Source: an uncultured Lachnospiraceae bacterium (GTDB lineage Bacteria; Bacillota; Clostridia; Lachnospirales; Lachnospiraceae). From it: 64,000 nucleotides of DNA. The stretch's first letter is position 1. The number at the start of each line of letters is the position of its first letter. This document shows positions 18,528 to 28,066 of this stretch, one piece after another. Under the pieces are notes generated by a model. The model was not told the origin of the DNA, made no database searches, and saw only the letters and a program-made list of their open reading frames with translations. The stretch lies in contig CAJUDQ010000004.1 of assembly GCA_910585215.1 (NCBI GenBank), positions 71,909-135,908 of the forward strand, given 5' to 3'. The position numbers and the translations under genes were made by a program.

Positions 18528-19328
18528 ATAAGTAATTTGCCCACCCTTTGCTTCTATGATTTTTTTATCTATTTCTACCCATACAGACTGAACTGACGGA
18601 TTGTATACAAATTCGCCACTGACAGAATACTGCAACCGGCTGGCAGCTTCCATATAATCTACAATTTCTATATTGGAAGCATACCAGATATCATCTCTTC
18701 CACCAATGCTTCTGCAAAACTCTTCCATAAGCTCCCAGTTATCTTTTTGCGTAAATTCATAGCTGTGCCCCCAGACATACATCATATACAAATATTGTGT
18801 TTTGGAAAGCTCTTTAAACTGTTGAGCATATTCAAGCAGATTGCAGTTATGGTGACAGGTGGCATTCCATGTCAGAAAATTATCCGGCATGGCAAAACTG
18901 CCTGTACTTGTCACTGTTCGAGCATAGCGGATGCCTGCCGCCGGCAGATATTTTACAATTTCCTCAGAAAAAGAACCGTTTGGATAAGACAATCCCCTCA
19001 CAGGATATCCTACCACTTTTTCAAGCGCCCTTCTGTCTTCTAAAATCTGCTGCATCACCTGCTCAACAGGACATCTTGCAATTGTCGGGTGAAGGTAAGT
19101 ATGACAGGACACTTCATGTCCCTGATATAATCTGGCACATTCTGACAGAGGGATTCGGTCTGCAAAAAGTCCAGCGTTTATATGAAAGGTTCCCTTTATC
19201 CCATATTCATTAAAAATAGAGACAAGCCGCCGGTCCTCGACTCTGCCGTCGTCATAGCTCATAGTTAATACTTTATGTTTTCCTTTTGGAAAACAGGTAT
19301 AGATTACGTGAAGATTTTTTTCGTTCAT
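18507..19328 (-). CDS. Polysaccharide deacetylase family protein
   Basis: A 273-residue protein of the NodB/CE4 fold. TMSYDDGRVEDRR carries the Asp-Asp metal/catalytic motif near the N-terminus, KGTFHINAG follows, and CHTYLHPTI supplies the His ligands (canonical HxxxH/H-S-x-x-H region changed to CHTYLH). No signal peptide or membrane anchor is visible, so it may act in the cytoplasm on a small sugar conjugate rather than on the wall. The start has AAGGAAGG upstream. The 3' end overlaps the convergent HD gene by 21 bases. Confidence 0.78.
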   Translation of the reverse strand: MNEKNLHVIYTCFPKGKHKVLTMSYDDGRVEDRRLVSIFNEYGIKGTFHINAGLFADRIPLSECARLYQGHEVSCHTYLHPTIARCPVEQVMQQILEDRRALEKVVGYPVRGLSYPNGSFSEEIVKYLPAAGIRYARTVTSTGSFAMPDNFLTWNATCHHNCNLLEYAQQFKELSKTQYLYMMYVWGHSYEFTQKDNWELMEEFCRSIGGRDDIWYASNIEIVDYMEAASRLQYSVSGEFVYNPSVQSVWVEIDKKIIEAKGGQITYLCDIGL

Positions 19329-19408
19329 TTGTTTCCTTCCTTTCTATATGAAATCTGCCATTTGAATTTCTCAATTAAATTTATGGAAGCTTTTTGTCTG
19401 CTCTCTAT

Positions 19409-20134
19409 TTAGATTACTGCAGCTATGTTTTCAAATACTTCCCCTATTTTTCCCTTTATTACCAAATCCGCTACAGCATCTCTTGAAGTAGGCGCAAGAT
19501 TTATCAAAACCATTTTATTTCCTTTATAATAGTCAATCATCCCCGCCGCCGGATAAACGACAAGCGATGTCCCGCCTACAATCAGCATATCTGCATGTTT
19601 TAACTCATACACTGCCTGATTTATCGTATCTGTATCAAGTCCTTCCTCATACAGCACAACATCCGGTTTTATGGTTCCCCCACATTCACATTTTGGTACT
19701 CCTTTACTTCGCACTACATCCTCGAGAGAATAAAATTTTTTACATTTTTCGCAATAATTTCTGTGTATACTTCCATGTAGTTCTAAAACTTTCTTGCTTC
19801 CCGCCATTTGATGCAGCCCGTCGATATTTTGCGTAATCACGGCGCTCAGCTTTCCTTTTTCTTCAAGCTTGGCCAGAGCCTTGTGGGCAGAGTTTGGCTT
19901 TGCTTCCTGATAAATCATTCTATCCTTATAGAACCGATAAAATTCCTCCGGATTTCTTTTATAAAACGAATGGCTGATAATTGTTTCCGGCGGATATGCA
20001 TATTTCTGATTATACAGGCCGTCTACGCTTCGAAAATCCGGAATCCCACTTTCTGTAGACACTCCCGCACCTCCAAAAAACACAATCCTTTTTGATTCTT
20101 CTATCCACTGTTTCAAAGTTTCCATTTCATTCAT
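19409..20134 (-). CDS. cobB: Sir2-family NAD-dependent protein deacylase
   Basis: A 241-residue sirtuin. The ATG at 20134 has GGAAGG eight bases upstream; the longer frame would need a GTG without a site. Seen in order: GGAGVSTESGIPDFRS (NAD-binding), TQNIDGLHQMAG, LHGSIHRNYC (catalytic His), a four-Cys zinc ribbon (CEKC...CECGG), and GTSLVVYPAAG. Length is normal for bacterial class sirtuins. It removes acyl groups from lysine with NAD. It is divergent from rqcH, with about 240 bases between them. Confidence 0.9.
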   Translation of the reverse strand: MNEMETLKQWIEESKRIVFFGGAGVSTESGIPDFRSVDGLYNQKYAYPPETIISHSFYKRNPEEFYRFYKDRMIYQEAKPNSAHKALAKLEEKGKLSAVITQNIDGLHQMAGSKKVLELHGSIHRNYCEKCKKFYSLEDVVRSKGVPKCECGGTIKPDVVLYEEGLDTDTINQAVYELKHADMLIVGGTSLVVYPAAGMIDYYKGNKMVLINLAPTSRDAVADLVIKGKIGEVFENIAAVI

Positions 20135-20246
20135 ATCTGAAACCTTCCTTTCCACTTTTTCTTATTTGTAATCATATCACATTTCCTTTTATCCGTAAAA
20201 GAAAAAATAAATTCTTTTTTCTGTTTTTGCTTAAAAATAAAGTTAC

Positions 20247-20275
20247 TTGTTTTTCCTGCTCTTTTCTGTTATTAT
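20247..20275 (+). promoter_or_regulatory. Sigma-A type promoter of rqcH with a structured leader
   Basis: TTGTTT (20247-20252), 17-base spacer, TATTAT (20270-20275). The leader holds AGTGCC-TGT-GGCACT at about 20308-20322 and GGGA...TCCCTTTTT around it, a possible leader hairpin. Confidence 0.5.
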
Positions 20276-20376
20276 AAAGAGAACTTAATTCAGGGATTTC
20301 AAACAAAGTGCCTGTGGCACTGAGCGTTCCCTTTTTGTAAAATCAAGTATAATAAAACAGAATCGAGGTTAGACAA

Positions 20377-22113
20377 ATGGCTTTAGACGGCATTACCATT
20401 TCAGCACTTGTGCATGAATTAAATACAAAACTGACCGGCGGCAGATTTTTTAAAATTGCACAGCCGGAAACAGATGAGCTTCAGATTACAATAAAACAGG
20501 CAAAAGAACAATATAAACTTCTGATTTCTGCAAGCGCCTCCCTTCCCCTTGTCTATCTGACAAGTCGCAGCAAAACAGCTCCGCTGACAGCACCTAATTT
20601 CTGTATGGTATTAAGAAAATATCTTTCCAATGCAAAAATTCTTGATATCTATCAGCCGGGGCTGGAACGCATTATCCATTTTAAACTGGAACATTACAAT
20701 GAAATGGGTGATATTTGCAGCAAACTTCTGATTGTAGAATTAATGGGAAAACACAGCAATATTATATTTACAGATACAGACTATAAGATTATAGACAGTA
20801 TCAAACATATTTCTGCAAATGTAAGTTCTGTCCGCGAAGTCCTTCCCGGCAGAACCTATTTTATTGCGGACACCACTCACAAATTGAATCCTCTGGAAAT
20901 TTCTTTCAATGATTTTAAAACAGCTGTATGCAAACCAATGCCATGTGCCAAGGCAATTTATACTTCCCTTACCGGAATCAGTCCGATGGCAGCTCAGGAT
21001 ATCTGCTTTCAGGCAGCAGTTGACGGAGATAAATCTGCGGTTGCCTTGACAGATACAGAATATTCTGCTCTGTTTACATCGTTTTCCCAAATTATCGAAC
21101 GAATAAACATACACAACTACGACCCTGTTCTTATTTCTCAAAACAATATACCAGTTGAATTTCACTCCTATATGCCTTCTATCTATGGCAGCACCTGTGA
21201 GTATGAACATTATGACTCTATCAGTCTTTTACTGGAAGATTATTATGGAAAGAAAAATCTGATTACCCGTATTCACCAGAAATCTTCTGATTTAAGGCGA
21301 ATTGTACAAACTACGCTTGAAAAAGACTACAAAAAATATGACCTTCAAGAAAAGCAGCTAAAAGATACCAAAAAACGTGAAAAATACAAATTATATGGGG
21401 AACTTCTCACGGCATATGCTCATGAAATCCCTTCTGAAGTAAAACAGGCATCTGTTCTCAATTACTATACAAACGAAACTATCATCATACCTTTAGATGC
21501 AGAATTATCTGCAATGGACAATGCAAAAAAATATTTTGAAAAATATGGAAAATTAAAACGGACCTTTGAAGCACTGGAATCTATTATATTGGAAACAAAA
21601 TCAGAAATAGAACATCTGGAATCTCTGATAAACGCTTTAGATATCGCCGTTTCCGAAGACGACCTGAAAGAACTGAAAGAAGAACTTATCCAATCCGGCT
21701 ATATCAGAAGAAAATCTTCGGATAAAAAAGCCAAATACAAAAGCAAACCTTTTCATTATCGCTCAACCGATGGTTTTGACATCTATGTAGGAAAAAACAA
21801 CCTTCAGAATGAAGAAATCACCTTTAAGCTTGCAAATGGGGGAGACTGGTGGTTTCACTCCAAAACCTTCCCTGGCTCTCATGTGATTGTCAAAACCGAG
21901 GGGAAAGAACTTCCTGACCAAACCTTTGAAGAGGCCGCACGTCTGGCAGCCTACTACTCCAAAGGCAAAGGTCAGGAAAAAGTAGAAATCGACTATATTG
22001 AACGAAAACACGTAAAAAAAGTATCCGGCGCAAAACCCGGCTTTGTCATTTACCACACCAATTACTCCATGGCAATCTCACCGGATATTACAGGAATTCA
22101 GGAAATCCTGTAA
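20377..22113 (+). CDS. rqcH: NFACT-family ribosome quality control protein RqcH
   Basis: A 578-residue protein, the usual length for RqcH (annotated in older genomes as fibronectin-binding protein). The NFACT-N domain covers about 1-200, HhH and coiled-coil parts follow (about 290-430, with charged heptads), and the NFACT-R domain near 450-570 has WWFHSKTFPGSHVIVK. RqcH binds stalled 50S-peptidyl-tRNA complexes and recruits tRNA-Ala to add alanine tails for degradation. It has its own promoter. YlmH, a proposed helper in this pathway, is encoded at 8616. Confidence 0.88.
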   Translation: MALDGITISALVHELNTKLTGGRFFKIAQPETDELQITIKQAKEQYKLLISASASLPLVYLTSRSKTAPLTAPNFCMVLRKYLSNAKILDIYQPGLERIIHFKLEHYNEMGDICSKLLIVELMGKHSNIIFTDTDYKIIDSIKHISANVSSVREVLPGRTYFIADTTHKLNPLEISFNDFKTAVCKPMPCAKAIYTSLTGISPMAAQDICFQAAVDGDKSAVALTDTEYSALFTSFSQIIERINIHNYDPVLISQNNIPVEFHSYMPSIYGSTCEYEHYDSISLLLEDYYGKKNLITRIHQKSSDLRRIVQTTLEKDYKKYDLQEKQLKDTKKREKYKLYGELLTAYAHEIPSEVKQASVLNYYTNETIIIPLDAELSAMDNAKKYFEKYGKLKRTFEALESIILETKSEIEHLESLINALDIAVSEDDLKELKEELIQSGYIRRKSSDKKAKYKSKPFHYRSTDGFDIYVGKNNLQNEEITFKLANGGDWWFHSKTFPGSHVIVKTEGKELPDQTFEEAARLAAYYSKGKGQEKVEIDYIERKHVKKVSGAKPGFVIYHTNYSMAISPDITGIQEIL

Positions 22114-22194
22114 ACCAGTTATAAAACTAGACTATTTAATATAGAAAAAGAAACAAATCAATGAAGAAAAAATCAACAAAATAAAGGAATAAAA

Positions 22195-22674
22195 ATGGAA
22201 CAATCCAAATGGGAAAATATGGAGAGAATATTTATCCAGATGCGCTTTGATATTGAAAACCCAAACAACGAACAAATTGCAGATAGTATTATCCAGTCAA
22301 TAACCCAAAATTCTACCAACCTTGAGCTGTACAAATCCATATCTACTCTTATGCCCGAATGGAAAACAAACCTTATTTCCAGCAGCCCCAACCAGAAAAA
22401 CATTTCCTGTTCCAAAGAAATCATATTATTTATAATAAAATCTCTGGAATTTTTTAAAAAATATTTACAAACTCAACAATACCAAATATCCTGTGATATT
22501 GTCGACATTCTTCAGGGATTATATGGAATTGTCCTCACCAACTCCAAAAAATCCCTGAAACAATACTGGAAAATATACATCGCCCCTTTCCACAAAAAAT
22601 ACCACTTCACTCTTTTCCAAGAATTTAAAAACACTTTCTTAAAACCAAGCACAGCAATGGAAGAAGAGGACTGA
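22195..22674 (+). CDS. Hypothetical protein
   Basis: A 159-residue soluble protein, mostly helical, Lys/Asn/Ser-rich, with no signal peptide or membrane segment and no motif I recognise. AAGGAAT precedes the ATG. The gene lies 81 bases downstream of rqcH on the same strand and ends just before the terminator at 22712, so it is probably the second gene of the rqcH transcript. Confidence 0.55.
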   Translation: MEQSKWENMERIFIQMRFDIENPNNEQIADSIIQSITQNSTNLELYKSISTLMPEWKTNLISSSPNQKNISCSKEIILFIIKSLEFFKKYLQTQQYQISCDIVDILQGLYGIVLTNSKKSLKQYWKIYIAPFHKKYHFTLFQEFKNTFLKPSTAMEEED

Positions 22675-22711
22675 AACTATTCTTCCTCTGCATCACTTTC
22701 CCCAAAGTCAA

Positions 22712-22756
22712 AAAACCCCGCCTCAAAGCCTTTCCCAAACTCTGATGCGGGGTTTT
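22712..22756. terminator. Bidirectional intrinsic terminator
   Basis: AAAACCCCGC (22712-22721) pairs with GCGGGGTTTT (22747-22756), a perfect GC-rich stem with an A run on one side and a T run on the other. It serves the convergent genes ending at 22674 and 22788. Confidence 0.85.
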
Positions 22757-22787
22757 CTTACTTTATTTTATTCTAACTCTCTTCTTT

Positions 22788-24233
22788 TTACCATCCAAGC
22801 AGCCTTGAATACAACTCTTCATACTGTTTTGCCGAACTGTTCCAGGAGAAATCTGCTTCCATTCCCCTGTCAATAATCTTATTCCATTCTCTCTTCTTAT
22901 TATAATATACATGCTCTGCATACCGAATCGTATTCAGCATTTCATGTGCATTATAATTTGCAAACGAAAATCCGGTTCCCTTTGATTCATATTCATTATA
23001 TGGTTCTACTGTATCCTTCAGTCCACCAGTTTCTCTGACAATCGGCACTGTTCCATATCTCAAACTCATAAGCTGAGACAGTCCACATGGCTCAAACAGT
23101 GATGGCATCAGAAATGCATCACAGGAAGCATAAATCTTATGTGATAATTCTTCTGAATAATAAATGTTCGCCGATACACTGTTGTTATACTTCCAGTCAT
23201 AATGCCGGAACATATTTTCATACTGTTCCTCACCGGTTCCCAGCACAACAAACTGTATACCGTCAGAACAAAGATCATCCATTACACACTGAATCAAATC
23301 CAGACCCTTCTGACTGGTCAGACGCGAAACAAGTCCTATCATAAACTTTCTGTCATCCTGTTCCAGTCCAAGCTGCTGTTGCAATGCTCTCTTATTCTTT
23401 ATCTTCTCTTTTCTGAAGTTCTTAATATTATAATTCTGAGCAATATATGTATCTGTTTCAGGATTATATGCATCATAATCAATACCGTTGACAATACCAA
23501 ACAGGCAATTACTTCTTGCCCTCATCAGGCCGTCTAAAGTCTCCCCATAAAATGGAGTTTTAATTTCTTCCGCATAAGTATTGCTCACAGTTGTCACATA
23601 ATCTGCATACACTATTCCACCCTTTAAAAAGTTTGCATCTTTATAATGAAGCAACTTGTCAGGTGTAAAATAATAATCTGCAAGACCGGCCAAATCCTTT
23701 ACTGTCTTCGCATCCCAGATACCCTGAAACTTGAGATTATGAATAGTCATAATAGATTTAATTCCCTGATAAAACTGTCCCTGAGCAAAAGTATCCTTTA
23801 AAAATACCGGAATCAGACCTGTCTGCCAGTCATGACAATGAATAATATCCGGCCGGAAATCAATCAGCGGAAGTATGGACAGTGCTGCTCTTGAGAAAAA
23901 TGCAAATTTCTCAAGGTCATAGCACACATCTCCATATGGCTTGGAACCGCTGAAATAATATTCATTGTCAATAAAATAGTAGGTAATTCCTTCAAATTCT
24001 GTTTTTAAAACCCCTACATATTGACTTCTCCATGCCAGATTCATATAAAAATGAGTTACATATTCCAACTGACCAACATATTTTTCATTCATACACTGAT
24101 ATTTTGGAAGAATTACTCTGCAGTCATATTCCTCCTTGTTGAAATTCTTTGGCAGGGAACCCACAACATCGGCAAGTCCTCCCGTTTTAATAAAAGGTAC
24201 TGATTCTGAAGCTACAAATAAAATTTTCTTCAT
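22788..24233 (-). CDS. glgA: Glycogen synthase (ADP-glucose type, GT5)
   Basis: A 481-residue protein matching bacterial GlgA in length and order: SVPFIKTGGLADVVGSLPK at the N-terminus with the KTGGL ADP-glucose site, HCHDWQTGLIP in the middle, GIVNGIDYDAYNP at the domain border, and PSLFEPCGLSQL with the conserved EPCG region and FEPCGL acceptor loop. It elongates alpha-1,4 glucan from ADP-glucose. No other glycogen genes (glgC, glgB, glgP) are next to it. It lies downstream of spo0A with an 86-base gap, fitting glycogen storage before sporulation, but co-regulation is not shown. Confidence 0.92.
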   Translation of the reverse strand: MKKILFVASESVPFIKTGGLADVVGSLPKNFNKEEYDCRVILPKYQCMNEKYVGQLEYVTHFYMNLAWRSQYVGVLKTEFEGITYYFIDNEYYFSGSKPYGDVCYDLEKFAFFSRAALSILPLIDFRPDIIHCHDWQTGLIPVFLKDTFAQGQFYQGIKSIMTIHNLKFQGIWDAKTVKDLAGLADYYFTPDKLLHYKDANFLKGGIVYADYVTTVSNTYAEEIKTPFYGETLDGLMRARSNCLFGIVNGIDYDAYNPETDTYIAQNYNIKNFRKEKIKNKRALQQQLGLEQDDRKFMIGLVSRLTSQKGLDLIQCVMDDLCSDGIQFVVLGTGEEQYENMFRHYDWKYNNSVSANIYYSEELSHKIYASCDAFLMPSLFEPCGLSQLMSLRYGTVPIVRETGGLKDTVEPYNEYESKGTGFSFANYNAHEMLNTIRYAEHVYYNKKREWNKIIDRGMEADFSWNSSAKQYEELYSRLLGW

Positions 24234-24319
24234 AAGTTTCCTCCATAATTATATATTTATCCGCAATACACGAAAATCTTCTTACATTATACATCATAAT
24301 TCAGAATATGAAAAGCCTT

Positions 24320-24949
24320 TTATGATATTTTCCCCAATCTAATTTTATCTGCAATCAATGCAATAAATTCTGAATTTGTAGGCTTGCCTTTTCCTTCATT
24401 AATCGTATATCCGAATAAATCTTCTATGGTCTCAATTCTTCCTCTGCTCCAAGCAACCTCTATGGCATGACGAATTGCACGCTCTACCCTGCTTGACGTG
24501 GTATTATGTTTTTTGGCAATTGCAGGATAAAGAATTTTTGTAACTGCTCCAAGCATTTCCATATCATTGACAGACATAATAATCGCATCTCTTAAATAAT
24601 GATAGCCCTTGATATGCGCTGGCACTCCAACCTCATGAATAATGGAAGTAACCTCACTTTCCAGTCCTCTGTTTTTCTTTTCTTCAAAATCTACCTCATA
24701 ATCTGCTTCCTCATCATAATTTGCTTCTATTTTCAGAATATTATTTTCTGACGGAAGGTAATTTTCTTTTGGAATGATAACTTCAAAAATAAATCTATCT
24801 GCCCGTTCCTTTTTAATAATTTCACATACCTGGTCACCACATTTTATTTTAGTGATAAAATTAATACATTCATTATTATCCAACATTTTATCAAGTATAC
24901 TCAGTATCTTTGTATTATCCTCCTGCAGCATGGTAACATTATCATTCAT
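24320..24949 (-). CDS. spo0A: Spo0A-like regulator with intact DNA-binding domain and degenerate, shortened receiver
   Basis: A 209-residue protein (typical Spo0A about 260-270). ATG at 24949 has GGAGG eight bases upstream. Residues about 98-209 are a full Spo0A effector domain: IIHEVGVPAHIKGYHYLR, SSRVERAIRHAIEVAW, GKPTNSEFIA. The first 60 residues still align with a receiver without gaps: Q-E-D-N at 9-12 against A-D-D-N of B. subtilis, and FEVIIP at 55-60 against LDIIMP, so the phosphorylated Asp56 is Glu56. The later receiver strands with the conserved Thr and Lys are missing, replaced by an acidic linker. Spo0A normally dimerises on phosphorylation; this form cannot take phosphate at that site and may be constitutively active, a brake, or a relic. 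Position after spoIVB is the canonical one. Confidence 0.85.
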   Translation of the reverse strand: MNDNVTMLQEDNTKILSILDKMLDNNECINFITKIKCGDQVCEIIKKERADRFIFEVIIPKENYLPSENNILKIEANYDEEADYEVDFEEKKNRGLESEVTSIIHEVGVPAHIKGYHYLRDAIIMSVNDMEMLGAVTKILYPAIAKKHNTTSSRVERAIRHAIEVAWSRGRIETIEDLFGYTINEGKGKPTNSEFIALIADKIRLGKIS

Positions 24950-25084
24950 TCTAATAACCTCCACAAAATTTATTTTCCTGTTCTATTTGTTGTCGTTTTC
25001 CTTCGAAAAATATTGTAGAATTATTAGATAGAATGTTCGTAAAAGCTGTGTAAAGAAAAGGTAAAATATTTCTGTTAAAAAATT

Positions 25085-26230
25085 TTAACTCTGAGTTTCC
25101 TCCATCATAATATCTGCAAAAATACCATATCCCATAGTAGAATCATTTACAAACACATGCGTAACAGCTCCAATCAGCTTTCCATTCTGGAGAATCGGCG
25201 TTCCACTCATTCCCTGTACAATGCCGTTTGTCAGGCCAAGAAGCCTTTCATCTGTTACCTTCAATACAATTCCTTTATTTTTACTGCTGTTTTCATTTAT
25301 TTTCTGTATTTCCACTTCATAATCGCAGGCTTCCCCTGATACAAAAGAACGAATATATGCCTTTCCGGTTTCAATCTCCTGATGCCTAGCCATCTCCACA
25401 GGCTCTAAATGGTATTTTTCAATCATCTTTTCGGTTTCGTCCTGCTTGTTGACAGAACCATAAATTCCAATGGAAGTATTTTCCGAAATATTTCCAAGTA
25501 TTTTACTATCTTCATAAGAAATCATTCCATACAAGGCTCCCGGACTTCCGGCCTCTCCTTTTTTGATTCCCCAGACGTTCGCCTGATAAAGAATCCCGCC
25601 CTCGCTGTCCAGAAGTTCTCCCGTATCAATATCGCTGATTCCATGTCCCAGAGCAGCATAATTTCCATCTCCGGTCAGATATGTCATAGTGCCAATGCCC
25701 TGTGTATCATCGCGTACCCACATTCCCATTTTATATTGTTTCTCTCCGGTCTGGACAGGCTTGATTCTGACCTGTATATATTTTCCATTCCGGTATATTG
25801 TAAGAATAATATCTTCATTCCCATATTTATTTACTAAAAACATCAGTTGATTTTTGGAACTTACATCAATATCATTTACCTTGGTAATATAATCTCCCGC
25901 TTTTACTTTATTCAGCGCCGGATTATGATTCAGTCCATCCTGTCCCTCTATCTCGTCTGTTCCTATAATCATTACTCCATTTGTTTCCAGATAAATTCCT
26001 ACCTGAAAACCGCATGGATATACTAGAGGCTCATCTGTAATATTGGCAGAAACAATATTTCCATTTTCCGCTGTTCGTCCCACAGCCCTGTTATTTTCCC
26101 GTGTGCTTTCTGTCTGCCTGTTCTCAGACGTTTCCTTTATTCCATATCTGTCCATAACATATACAGATGATATAATTCCGACAGCCAGAAAAAGCACAAG
26201 TATTCTCCGGTATATAAGCTTTCTGTTCAT
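25085..26230 (-). CDS. spoIVB: SpoIVB signalling serine protease
   Basis: A 381-residue protein. The ATG at 26230 follows GGAGG. One N-terminal membrane segment (about 7-27) is followed by a linker, a PDZ domain (about 85-165, KAGDYITKVNDIDV), and the SpoIVB peptidase S55 domain with AALGHGISD (catalytic His) and GMSGTPIL (catalytic Ser, S342). In Bacillus it is made in the forespore, crosses to the intermembrane space and cleaves SpoIVFA to trigger pro-sigma-K processing. It is next to spo0A, as in most spore formers, but a citrate synthase gene separates it from recN. Confidence 0.92.
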   Translation of the reverse strand: MNRKLIYRRILVLFLAVGIISSVYVMDRYGIKETSENRQTESTRENNRAVGRTAENGNIVSANITDEPLVYPCGFQVGIYLETNGVMIIGTDEIEGQDGLNHNPALNKVKAGDYITKVNDIDVSSKNQLMFLVNKYGNEDIILTIYRNGKYIQVRIKPVQTGEKQYKMGMWVRDDTQGIGTMTYLTGDGNYAALGHGISDIDTGELLDSEGGILYQANVWGIKKGEAGSPGALYGMISYEDSKILGNISENTSIGIYGSVNKQDETEKMIEKYHLEPVEMARHQEIETGKAYIRSFVSGEACDYEVEIQKINENSSKNKGIVLKVTDERLLGLTNGIVQGMSGTPILQNGKLIGAVTHVFVNDSTMGYGIFADIMMEETQS

Positions 26231-26382
26231 CCTTTTGCCTCCATTAAATTTAATCATTTAATAGTAGTATGGATGAATTTACAAAAATTAATCTGCCTCA
26301 TTTTTCCTTAAAATAACTGTTTTAATAGTTGCCTGTTTTATTTCCAAATTTTTATATTTATTTATAACTATAAAAAGAATAA

Positions 26383-26483
26383 ATTGCAGGAAATATATTT
26401 TCGAAAAAGTCACTTAATCTGTACTGATTATCTGTCATACAGATGTTATTTATAGTGACTGCCGAATAAAATATTCCTGCAAT
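26383..26483. repeat. Three-tier nested palindrome between citrate synthase and spoIVB genes
   Basis: Outer arms ATTGCAGGAA (26383-26392) and TTCCTGCAAT (26474-26483), middle arms AGTCACT (26408-26414) and AGTGACT (26454-26460), inner arms ATCTGTA (26417-26423) and TACAGAT (26438-26444) are nested and perfect. It lies in a 327-base gap with no gene. On the minus strand it follows the citrate synthase stop and is followed by a T-rich stretch, so it may be an extended terminator, a structured RNA or a palindromic repeat element. I see nothing else in the gap. Confidence 0.65.
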
Positions 26484-26557
26484 TCATCTGTCAAAAAACT
26501 ATTTTTATTTTAACAATAGCATAAAAAATTTATCTAACAATTCTCGAAAGCTGCAAA

Positions 26558-27955
26558 TTAGTTTTCATTTAAAATATTTGCTGTTCTTTCTTCCAGTTTT
26601 TTATATCCTTTATGAGTACCTACATAACGATAGGCCGGCCGAATAATTTTGCCCTTATTTACCAGTTCTTCCAGACGATGTGCACTCCATCCTGAAATAC
26701 GGGAAATTGCAAAAATCGGAGTAAACAGTTCCTCCGGTATTCCAAGCATGGAATAAACAAAACCACTGTAAAAATCTACATTTGCACAAACCGGCTTAAA
26801 TGTATTTCTGTTTTTCTTAATCAAATCAGAAGCCAGACTTTCCACTCTTGCATACAATTCAAACTCCCGTGTAAATCCTTTTTCTTCAGAAAGGCGCCTT
26901 GCATATTCCTTTAAAATCACTTCTCTTGGGTCAGAAAGTGTATAGACTGCATGTCCCATTCCATAAATCAGACCTGATTTATCAAAGGTTTTTTTGTCAA
27001 GAATTTTCTGCAAATATTCTGCCAGTTCTGTCTCATCTTCCCAATTTTTTACATTTTCCTTAATGTCTGCTATCATATGCTGGACCTTCAGATTTGCACC
27101 TCCATGCTTTGGTCCTTTTAAGGAAGCAACGGAAGCTGCTACTGCAGAATAAGTATCCGTTCCCGAAGATGTCACTACATGATTGGTAAAAGTAGAATTA
27201 TTACCGCCGCCATGCTCTGCATGAAGTACCAGCGCCACATCTAGTACTTTTGCTTCAAGTTCCGTATACTGGCCATCTGGTCTTAACATTCTCAAAATAT
27301 TTTCTGCAGTTGAGCAATCCTTATCCGGATTGATAATAATCAAACTGTCATCCAATTTAAAATGCCTGTAAGACTGATAAGCATAAACAGAAATTAATGG
27401 CATCTTGCCAATAAGCTGCAAAGACTGCCTTAAAACATTTGGTACAGAAATATCCTCGGGATTTTCATCGTAAGAATACAATGTGAGAATACTTTTTTGA
27501 AGCATATTCATAATATTCTCCGTCGGAGAACGCATAATCACATCTCTTACAAACTGTCCCGATAATTCCTGAAGCTGCGTCAATATATTGCAGAAACTTT
27601 CAAACTGCTCCTCTGTCGGAAGCTCTCCAAACAAAAGCAGATAAGTAATTTCCTCAAATAAATATCTCTGTTTTTTGTTTCCCTGAATTAAGTCTTTTAC
27701 ATTATAGCCCTGAAAATATAACTGCCCGTCTGCCGGAAGCTTCACTCCATTTTCTGTCTTATACGAAAGAACATCCGATATTTCCGTAAGTCCTGTAAGC
27801 ACACCTTTGCCTGACGAATCACGAAGACCACGCTTAACATCATATTCAATATACAGATTCTGGTCAATTGCACCTGAATTCATACAATATTTCACCAATT
27901 CGTTGAACTGTGTATTCATTGCAGGGTCAAGCTCCATCATAGTCTTATTTTCCAT
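26558..27955 (-). CDS. Citrate/2-methylcitrate synthase
   Basis: A 465-residue protein. The ATG at 27955 follows GGAGG; upstream in-frame codons have no site. Catalytic residues are in place: LHAEHGGGNNST (His), GPKHGGANLKV and the GMGHAVYTLSDPRE (His/Arg) loop. The N-terminal 60 residues before the first citrate synthase motif are typical of the clostridial branch. It condenses acetyl-CoA (or propionyl-CoA) with oxaloacetate; the two cannot be told apart here. No aconitase or isocitrate dehydrogenase gene is adjacent. It is an insertion in the usual recN-spoIVB order. Confidence 0.88.
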   Translation of the reverse strand: MENKTMMELDPAMNTQFNELVKYCMNSGAIDQNLYIEYDVKRGLRDSSGKGVLTGLTEISDVLSYKTENGVKLPADGQLYFQGYNVKDLIQGNKKQRYLFEEITYLLLFGELPTEEQFESFCNILTQLQELSGQFVRDVIMRSPTENIMNMLQKSILTLYSYDENPEDISVPNVLRQSLQLIGKMPLISVYAYQSYRHFKLDDSLIIINPDKDCSTAENILRMLRPDGQYTELEAKVLDVALVLHAEHGGGNNSTFTNHVVTSSGTDTYSAVAASVASLKGPKHGGANLKVQHMIADIKENVKNWEDETELAEYLQKILDKKTFDKSGLIYGMGHAVYTLSDPREVILKEYARRLSEEKGFTREFELYARVESLASDLIKKNRNTFKPVCANVDFYSGFVYSMLGIPEELFTPIFAISRISGWSAHRLEELVNKGKIIRPAYRYVGTHKGYKKLEERTANILNEN

Positions 27956-28010
27956 CGTTTGTCCTCCTTCTTTCGCAAAAAATTTCATAAGTTGATTGTC
28001 ATACCCTAAA

Positions 28011-28039
28011 ACTTTATCATAAATTACAATTTTTTTCAA
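28011..28039 (-). promoter_or_regulatory. Probable sigma-A promoter of the citrate synthase gene
   Basis: Minus strand: TTGAAA (28039-28034), 17-base spacer, TAAAGT (28016-28011). The -10 is one mismatch from consensus. Confidence 0.45.
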
Positions 28040-28066
28040 CTATTTTTTTGAGGACAAAAATCTGTT

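Noticed and set aside
20276..20376. Riboswitch in the rqcH leader
   Set aside because: Short hairpins only; no known aptamer pattern recognised.
24950..25084. 0A box or sigma-H promoter upstream of spo0A
   Set aside because: Only poor matches (such as TTCGAA and TGTCGTT) found; not enough to call.
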